From Arcicella rosea (GTDB lineage: Bacteria > Bacteroidota > Bacteroidia > Cytophagales > Spirosomataceae): a DNA stretch of 64,000 nucleotides. The notes beneath the pieces are model-generated. The model had not been told where the DNA came from. It ran no database searches and saw only the letters and a program-made list of their open reading frames with translations. The position numbers were made by a program, and so were the translations under genes. Each line of letters starts with the position of its first letter. Within the stretch, counting starts at the first letter, position 1. This document shows, piece after piece, positions 25,431 through 32,800 of this stretch. The stretch covers positions 1-64,000 of the forward strand of contig NZ_JACHKT010000002.1 in NCBI RefSeq assembly GCF_014204325.1. Reading direction: 5' to 3'.

Positions 25431-26345
25431 ATGAAGAAACATTTACTAACGTTTACTTGTACCTGCTACTTACTATTTTTCACTAAGATGAGTTTGGCAC
25501 AAACAACTCAAGACGGCTTGATGATGTCAAAAAATGAGCTGTGTTTAGTACTTAATTACGATAAAGAATCTTGGAATCAATACTGGGAAGGCGAAAGACT
25601 TCGTAATAATCCTAATATAGGTACGCTTTCTACACAAATGGCTTCGTTCATGGCAGCTTATGGTGTTACTCAAAAACTAAATGTTTTTGCCGTTTTGCCG
25701 TATATCAAAAACGAAGCTTCGGCTGGAACGATGACAGGCTTGCAAGGAGTTCAAGATTTAAGTATTGCCGCAAAGTATAATTTCTTTTCTTATGGCAAAA
25801 TGCAATTATTCGGAGTAATCGGTGCTTCTGTTCCAGTTACTGATTATGTGCCTGACTTCTTGCCTTTCTCAATCGGATTACATTCTAAAACAGCTTCTGC
25901 TAGATTGATTGTACATCAATTATTGCCTTATGGTATTCATGTAACGGCACAAGGCGGTTACATTGCTAGAAGCAAAACTAACGTTGACAGAACTAATTAC
26001 TATACTGGTAATGAAATAGAATATAGCCACGAAATGGCTGTACCTGACCAAGTAAGTACTTCTTTAAGAATTGGTGTAAATAAAAAAGCAGTATTGGCTG
26101 AGGCTTTTATCGACAATATTACTGCAACAAGCGGAACAGATATTCGCCGTTACGATATGCCTTTACCTGCTAATAAAATGGACTGGACTCGTGTTGGTGT
26201 TTTTGTTACTTGGCACACTCCGATTGAGAACTTTTCTGTAAACGGACATTTCTCGCATGTAATTGCGGGTAGAAACGTCGGCAAAGTGGAGGCTTCTTAT
26301 GGCGCTCAATTACAATACATTTTGAATTTTAAGAAAAAGAAATAG
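25431..26345 (+). CDS. outer-membrane beta-barrel protein (phenol-degradation MetA/transporter-like)
   Basis: The ATG at 25431 starts a signal peptide (MKKHLLTFTCTCYLLFFTKMSLAQ). The 304-aa protein then alternates amphipathic strands with the pattern seen in the MetA-type/alpha-amylase-like outer-membrane family: LNVFAVLPYIKNE, LQGVQDLSIAAKYNFF, GVIGASVPVTDY, and a terminal strand YGAQLQYILNF. Proteins of this shape are thought to be small channels or structural barrels; no substrate can be read. It is followed 44 nt later by a PAP2-type lipoprotein and then a second barrel, so the three probably form one transcription unit. Confidence 0.8.
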   Translation: MKKHLLTFTCTCYLLFFTKMSLAQTTQDGLMMSKNELCLVLNYDKESWNQYWEGERLRNNPNIGTLSTQMASFMAAYGVTQKLNVFAVLPYIKNEASAGTMTGLQGVQDLSIAAKYNFFSYGKMQLFGVIGASVPVTDYVPDFLPFSIGLHSKTASARLIVHQLLPYGIHVTAQGGYIARSKTNVDRTNYYTGNEIEYSHEMAVPDQVSTSLRIGVNKKAVLAEAFIDNITATSGTDIRRYDMPLPANKMDWTRVGVFVTWHTPIENFSVNGHFSHVIAGRNVGKVEASYGAQLQYILNFKKKK

Positions 26346-26389
26346 CCTTTCGTTAGCCATTTCATTCTGACAATTATCCCCATAGCATC

Positions 26390-27892
26390 ATGAAATCAAG
26401 AATTTTATCTATATTTTTTATTAGTCTTTTTGCATTATCTTGTTCAAAAGAAGTTGAAAGAACATCACTTCGCCCATTAGTCCCAACAAGTAATGAGCCC
26501 AACGCTGGTACTTGGAAAATGTATTTTGGTGTAGCAACCGACTATGCTATTCCAGCACCGAAAGAAACAAGTTCTGCTGAATACAAAGCTGAATTAGCAG
26601 AAGCACAGAAAGTAGCTTCAAATTTAACTGCTGAACAAAAAAGTGCATTAACATACTGGCAAGTTGGTGCCGTAGGTCGTTGGAACGAAATTGCTCGTGA
26701 ACTTATCGCTAGATACAACCTTGCTCCAGAACCAAACGAAAACGGTACTTATTCAGCACCGAATTCAGCTAAACCTGATACTTTACCTTATTTCCCTTTT
26801 GCCAATCCTCCTTATGCTTCAAGAGCTTATGCTTTAATTAGTGTGGCTCAATACGATGCTTTGGTTGCAACTTGGGCTTATAAGTACAAGTACAACAGAA
26901 AAACAAATACAGATGATTTACCAGATTATCCTTCTGAAGATGCTGTTATTGCAGCTGCTTCAAGTAGAGTATTGAAGTTTTTATTTCCAGGAAGTTATCC
27001 AACGCAATTGATTGATAACCGTTATGAAGAAGGTCGTAAAGTAGGCATTTGGGCAGGTAAAAATGTACAAAGTGATGTTGATGCCGCAGATGTTTTAGGA
27101 AAAGCCGTTGCTGATAAAATCATTGCTTATGCAAAAGCTGACGGAACAGGTTCGGCGGGAGGAAACCTTACTATTCAAGCACAAATGGCTGAATCTGCTA
27201 TGGCAAGAGGATTAAAAACTGCTTGGAAAAGTCTTGATATTCCTGCTCGTCCGGGAATGTTAATGAAATTTGGAGAAGTAAAAACTTGGAACTTCGATAA
27301 AGCTACTCGTGATGCCATTCGTCCTGCTGCTCCTCCTGCATTAGATTCTGAAGCTTTCAAAAAAGATTTAGCAGAAGTAAAACATTACGCAAACAATATT
27401 ACTCGTAAACAATGGTCGATTGTACAATTCTGGGCAGATGGCTTGGGTACTTCAACACCTCCAGGACACTGGAATCAGATTGCAATGGATTTAATCAGAG
27501 AGGCAAGTATGTCTGAAATCAGAACAGCAAGAGCTTTGGCATTGATGAATACTGCTATTCATGATGCGGGTGTTTGTTGTTGGGATACCAAATACTACTA
27601 TTTTTATCCAAGACCCAACCAAGTTGACCCAAGTATCAAAACTGCGACAGGAACACCGAATTTCCCAAGTTTTACCTCTGGTCACGCAACATTTTCGGCA
27701 GCTGCGGTTTCTGTACTTTCCTATATCTTTCCTAGCCAACAAACTAGTTTAGATGCAATGGCAAAAGAAGCTTCTGAATCAAGAATTTATGGAGCAATTC
27801 ACTATCGTTTTGATAGCGAAGTAGGTTTAGCTTGTGGCAAGAAAATCGGTGATTTCGCTGTAGCTCGTGGTAAAGCTGATGGTGGCAATTAG
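26390..27892 (+). CDS. PAP2/vanadium-haloperoxidase-like lipoprotein with a degenerate N-terminal copy
   Basis: A lipoprotein signal (ISLFALSC) precedes a 500-aa PAP2-superfamily protein. The C-terminal half holds the intact vanadate/phosphate site: K-x6-RP (K401 to R408-P409 in KYYYFYPRP), SGH (H432) and R-x5-H-x3-D (R465, H471, D475). The N-terminal half repeats the same layout (RAYALISVAQYDA against RALALMNTAIHDA; VLKFLFP against VLSYIFP; ending AKADG against GKADG), but SGH reads SED and the third-motif histidine is lost, so it is a non-catalytic copy. The site fits acid phosphatase or vanadium-dependent haloperoxidase; I cannot decide. It is surrounded by beta-barrel genes, consistent with an envelope role. 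Confidence 0.88.
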   Translation: MKSRILSIFFISLFALSCSKEVERTSLRPLVPTSNEPNAGTWKMYFGVATDYAIPAPKETSSAEYKAELAEAQKVASNLTAEQKSALTYWQVGAVGRWNEIARELIARYNLAPEPNENGTYSAPNSAKPDTLPYFPFANPPYASRAYALISVAQYDALVATWAYKYKYNRKTNTDDLPDYPSEDAVIAAASSRVLKFLFPGSYPTQLIDNRYEEGRKVGIWAGKNVQSDVDAADVLGKAVADKIIAYAKADGTGSAGGNLTIQAQMAESAMARGLKTAWKSLDIPARPGMLMKFGEVKTWNFDKATRDAIRPAAPPALDSEAFKKDLAEVKHYANNITRKQWSIVQFWADGLGTSTPPGHWNQIAMDLIREASMSEIRTARALALMNTAIHDAGVCCWDTKYYYFYPRPNQVDPSIKTATGTPNFPSFTSGHATFSAAAVSVLSYIFPSQQTSLDAMAKEASESRIYGAIHYRFDSEVGLACGKKIGDFAVARGKADGGN

Positions 27893-27957
27893 TGAGTGAT
27901 GAATTGGGAATGTTGAATTGTGAGTTTTCGTATTTCACAATTCAATATTCACAAAGA
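27893..27957. repeat. heptamer-phased inverted repeat (PAP2-barrel spacer)
   Basis: TGAATTG, GGAATGT, TGAATTG, TGAGTTT in 7-nt register are followed by CACAATT, CAATATT, CACAAAG, their near reverse complement. The array starts immediately after the PAP2 stop codon. Confidence 0.55.
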
Positions 27958-27999
27958 AATAGAAAATTCTTCTCTTTTAAATATCTAAAAACAATCTCT

Positions 28000-29166
28000 A
28001 TGAAAAAAACTTTACAATCTTTGACACTTGCCGCTATTGTTTTGTTCGCCAACGAACAAGCTAAGGCACAAGGTTGTGTTGCTGTTCGTCAGATGGGCGG
28101 AATCAATGCGATGTCGGCTTCATCTTCTTATAACCTCTCAAAAGGTGAATTTCAAGTAGGAGCAAACTACCGTTACTTTCACTCTTGGCGTCATTTTGTG
28201 GGTACTGAAGAACAACCGCAACGGCAAACATTAGGCAATGCCGTTAATATTTACCAACATGCTGTTGACATAAATGTTTCTTACGGACTTTCAAGCAGAT
28301 TACAGTTGAATGCAACTGTTCCTTTTCTTGAAACCGAACGTTCACAAACACTTACTTTAACTGCTGATGCTGCTACGAAGAAATTAACTCGTTATAGTGT
28401 AAGTGCTGGAGGTTTAGGGGATGTTCGTTTTGGAGCAAATTATTGGTTAATTAAACCAGAAAATGCACACAAAGGAAATATCATGATTGGTGCGGGTATC
28501 AAATTAGCAACGGGTAGTTATACTGCTACTGATGATGCACTGCAAACAGATGGAACAAAGAAAAATGTAGTGATGGATCAAGCCATTCAACCGGGTGATG
28601 GTGGTGTTGGTTTTTCTATTGAATTTCAAGGATTCAGACAATTGCACAGAAATATCTATGGTTTTGCCAATGCTTATTATTTGTTTAATCCACGTGAATC
28701 AAATGGTTCTTTCAAATCAGCACCCAAAGCGGGTTTAGATGGCTATAATATTTATGCTTCGCCAGACCAATACTTCGCTCGTGCAGGGCTTACAACAGCC
28801 GTTGGTAAACACCAAAATCTAGCGTTCTCATTAGCAGGTAGATTTGAAGGAATTCCTGCTTATGACGTCTTCGGTGGACAAGTAGCCTATCGTCGTCCGG
28901 GTTATGTAGTAGCCGTTGAACCAGGTGTTACTTACCGTAAAGGACAACATACTTTTAGTTTGTTTGTGCCTTATAACTTTATCAAAAATCGTATTCAAAG
29001 TGCTGCTGATATTGCAGACCAAAACTTACAAAATTCAAAAATTACTGATCCAACAAAATACGTTCATGTACAAGGCGATGCCGCTTTTGCCGATTATTCA
29101 ATCAGTTTAGGTTATTCATACAGAATTGCTAAAAAAGCAAAAGTACCTACTTGGAAAGTAAACTAA
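28000..29166 (+). CDS. second outer-membrane beta-barrel protein (388 aa)
   Basis: The ATG at 28000 gives a proper signal peptide (MKKTLQSLTLAAIVLFANEQAKAQ); an in-frame start at the PAP2 stop would add 36 residues translated from a repeat. The mature protein begins GCVAVRQMGG and is rich in alternating hydrophobic strands (QVGANYRYFHSW, LQLNATVPFLETER, DVRFGANYWLI, IMIGAGIKLATGS), ending ISLGYSYRIA. It resembles DUF-type outer-membrane transporters next to copper or haloperoxidase-like genes in Bacteroidota. No substrate can be inferred. A terminator follows 47 nt after the stop. Confidence 0.8.
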   Translation: MKKTLQSLTLAAIVLFANEQAKAQGCVAVRQMGGINAMSASSSYNLSKGEFQVGANYRYFHSWRHFVGTEEQPQRQTLGNAVNIYQHAVDINVSYGLSSRLQLNATVPFLETERSQTLTLTADAATKKLTRYSVSAGGLGDVRFGANYWLIKPENAHKGNIMIGAGIKLATGSYTATDDALQTDGTKKNVVMDQAIQPGDGGVGFSIEFQGFRQLHRNIYGFANAYYLFNPRESNGSFKSAPKAGLDGYNIYASPDQYFARAGLTTAVGKHQNLAFSLAGRFEGIPAYDVFGGQVAYRRPGYVVAVEPGVTYRKGQHTFSLFVPYNFIKNRIQSAADIADQNLQNSKITDPTKYVHVQGDAAFADYSISLGYSYRIAKKAKVPTWKVN

Positions 29167-29212
29167 CACTATAAAACATCCCATCGTTTAACCTTTAAAA
29201 TATTTAACATAT

Positions 29213-29256
29213 CCAAAGAGATTATTCCGAAAGGAGTAGTCTCTTTTTGGTTTTTA
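29213..29256 (+). terminator. terminator of the barrel/PAP2 cluster
   Basis: AGAGATTATTCC pairs (two G-T wobbles) with GGAGTAGTCTCT around a GAAA tetraloop at about 29229-29232, followed by TTTTTGGTTTTT. Confidence 0.8.
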
Positions 29257-29369
29257 GGATTTATCCGTAGGTCGAGTTTCCAAACGACTAAAATCTGTTG
29301 GGGCAAAATGATGCAATGAAGGAATGGAGTGGACTGGTTAGGAAACCAGCCACGGGAAGAAGAAAACCC

Positions 29370-29590
29370 ACCAATCTATCTTTTTTATAGCCAAACCTAT
29401 CGAAAAGAACCAATAACCCATCTCCGAGATAGGTCATTCCATCTTTTTGATAGAACGTGCTATCTCCAAGATAGCTTGACCTATCATTTTTGCGGTTTTT
29501 TGCGTGAAAAAGATGGAACATCCTATCTCCGAGATAGGTTCGCCTATCTTTCTCACGCAATTTCCCGTATAAAAGTGAAGAAAACCGCAA
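29370..29590 (+). repeat. palindrome-rich dispersed element, copy B
   Basis: About 221 nt, matching the reverse complement of 18202-18423 at about 87%. It has the same ordered set of CTATCT/AGATAG palindromes, including the nested GCGTGAAAAAGAT ... CTTTCTCACGC hairpin at about 29501-29558 and TTGCGGTTTTTTGCG. The differences often preserve or only soften base pairing. Similarity stops abruptly on both sides. The remainder of the 672-nt gap (29257-29369 and 29591-29838) shows no gene. Confidence 0.85.
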
Positions 29591-29838
29591 ATTTAAAGTT
29601 CCAATAATTATTTGACCATCAATTGTTTGGCTCTAGTAAATAGTTAAATAAATGCGAATAAAAAACCTTCTTTCAAAATTTTACCCTAATTCTCGCTACA
29701 ATTGACCGTTTACTAATTTTATAGAAAGATTTATGCCTAAAAAATTGAAAATCAATCAAAGTTTTCTGAACTTCTCAGCAGTTTTTAATAAACCCATTGT
29801 ATTCTGTTTTTCGATTTCCAAAATCGACTCAAAGCTCT

Positions 29839-32800
29839 ATGAAAACCTCTTTCTCTCGCCCTAAATCGGGTCTCTACTTCCTGCTCATTTCTTTCTTTTT
29901 GTTGTTTTCTTGTTCAAAATTTGGGGATGTTTCTATCCGAAATATGAATTTTGAAGATGAGGTTCAGCTTACTCAGAACCTTGTGTTTACTTTCAACAAG
30001 GATTTGGTCAAAGAATCAGATTTGAATACTTGGTCGTCTGAACCTCTGATTGAATTTTCGCCAAAAGTAGAAGGTAAATTTAAGTGGACTGCCACCAACG
30101 AATTAGTATTTTCGCCTGCTGTGGGTTTTGAACCTGCTACCGATTACTCAGCAACAGTGTTAAAAAGTATTTTGACAAAAGCTGAAAAAGATTTAGGCTT
30201 GGATGTGGATAAAATCAAGTTTCATACGCCTTATTTGAAAGCAGAAAATGTAGAAGCGTTTTGGACAAAATCAAGAGAAGACGGGCAGGCTTCGGCGATG
30301 TTGAAAGTGAATTTCAATTATCCCGTCAATCCACAAGAGTTAGCCAAAGTATTGGTTGTGACCGACGAAGACGGCAAGCCACAGGATTTTCAAATTACGC
30401 AATCGGGTGCTTTGTCGAATGTGTTGGTAAAGCTGAAAAATCAAAGTAATGCCAGCGGAAAATCTTTTAAAATAACCATTGAAAAAGGACTTTCAATGCC
30501 CAATTCTACTTTTGAAACTTCAGAAGAATTGAGTTTAGAAACGACTTTACCCGATATTAAAACCTTAGAAATTATTGACGTTCAGCATGGTTTCGAGAAT
30601 AACCAAGGTTTTATAAAAGTAATTACCAACCAAAGTGTGTCGGCAGAACGTTTGCAAGAAATGTACTCAGTAACGAGCGATGGTGGCGAAAAACAGCAAG
30701 AAACCGTTGAAGAAGCCGTTGTAGAGTACGATTCTACGGGAAATCCCATCGAAACAAAAACCGTATCTGTAACGCCAGAAAAGAATAATCCAACACTCAC
30801 AACGAAAGTAGAAACGATTGAGAATGGGTTTATTATTCGTGGAGATTTCAATGAAAGTGATAATTATATTCTGACAATCAATAAAAATATTAAAGGAGTA
30901 CTCGGAGCAAATTTGTCAGATGAATACGTGAAAGATTTGTACTTCGGACAAATGCCTGCTTCGATTGGTTTTGTGAATAAAAAAGCCATTTACTTGTCGT
31001 CGAAAGGAAGTAAAAATATTGCTGTCAATATCGTTAATACACCCAAAGTAAATGTAAGAATCGCCAAAGTGTATGAAAACAACATTTTGCATTTTATGAA
31101 GAATGGGCGTTATCAGGATTATAACGACTACAACGAAGAAACAGGCGAATACAAAGCAGGTTCGTTTATGTACGATACAGATGAATCGGGGCAATATTCG
31201 GATGTGATTGTAAATAAAACTGTAGAAACGTCTAACCTTGCCAAAACAAAAGGCGTGCGTGCCTTGAATTTATCTTTGCCCGAACAAAATAATATCAAAG
31301 GCATTTATTTAGTCAGTTTGAATTCAAACGATGAGTATTACAACAGTGCGACCAAACTGGTAAGTATCTCAGACATTGGTTTAATCATGAAAACTTCTGA
31401 AAATGAAGTAGTGGTTTTTGCTAATTCTATCAAAACAGCAGAACCCTTACGAGATGTAGAAATCCGTTTGGTTTCAAGTAATAATCAAACCATTCAAACG
31501 GCAAAAACAGATTCAAAAGGCATTGTTACTTTCAAAGATTTAAAAGCTTCTGGCTTTAAAGTAGCGATGATTTCTGCTCATACGCCCGACGATTTCAATT
31601 ACTTATTGATGGATGGCTCGCAAGTAGAAACCTCTCGTTTTGATGTAGAAGGCAAACGAGATAATACTTCTGGTTTTGAGGCTTTCGTTTACGGCGACCG
31701 AGATATTTATCGTCCGGGAGAAACCATCAACACCAATACAATCATCCGTAAACAAAACTGGGAATCGGTTGGAGAAATTCCTGTGAAAATTCGTCTTTTA
31801 TTACCAAATGGACGAGAATTTAAAAGCTTTAGAAAAGAAACCAATGCACAAGGGGCAGTGGCTTTATCTATTCCAACCAATACTTCTGCCATTACGGGAA
31901 CTTACGTATTGGAAGTACTGAATGCCAACGATGTTTTGTTGGCTTCCAGAAATATTGCGATTGAGGAATTTATGCCCGACAGAATTAAAGTAGAAGTAAA
32001 ATCGGGCAAAGAATTTTACCGAAATGGCGAAACTGTACAAATTTCAGCTACAGCTTTAAATTTATTTGGGCCGCCTGCTGCTGATAGAAATTACGAAATG
32101 CAGTTTAAACTAAAACGTAAACGCTTTGAAGCAAAAGATTTCAAAAACTATATTTTTGACATTCAAGACAATACCAATTTTGAAGACATAGCTCGTGAAG
32201 GTGTAACAGATGCCAACGGAATGTTCAAAGAAAACTTCCAAATTCCTGCTACTTACAGCAATATGGGCGTACTGGAATCCAAAACTTTTGTGACTGTTTT
32301 TGATGAAACGGGTCGCCCAGTGAACAGACTCAAGAAGTTAGACATTTTTACACAAAGTGTTTTTTACGGAATCGGAATGCCCGATACATACATAAGTACC
32401 AACGTTCCCGTTCAGATTCCTTTGGTGGTGGTAAATAAAGATGGAAAACTAACGACTGCGAAAGGCAAAGTAGAAATTGTCCGTTTTGAATATCAGACTG
32501 TTATTCAGAAAAATTCAGATAATACTTTAAAATACTCTTCAAAAAAACAGACGAAAGTCGTGTATTCAAGAGCTTTATCGTTTGATAATGGTAAAACTAC
32601 TGTGGCTTACGCTCCGCCAGTTTCGGGAGAATACGAAGTAAGAGTACACAGCGAAGGAGCGAAATCTTGGACGGCACAAAGTTTTTATGCTTATGGTTTT
32701 GGCAGTACACAAAACAGTTCTTTTGAAGTAAACAACGAAGGACAAGTAGAAATGGAATTTGATAAAGAAAAGTACAATGTAGGCGACAAAGCCAAAGTAC

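Noticed and set aside
27892-27999. N-terminal extension of the second barrel gene overlapping the PAP2 stop
   Set aside because: The added 36 residues come from a heptamer repeat; the signal peptide begins at 28000.
18202-29590. composite transposon or integrated element with the palindromes as ends
   Set aside because: No transposase, integrase or phage gene lies between them and the genes inside include housekeeping pcrA; recombination between dispersed repeats is the simpler reading.
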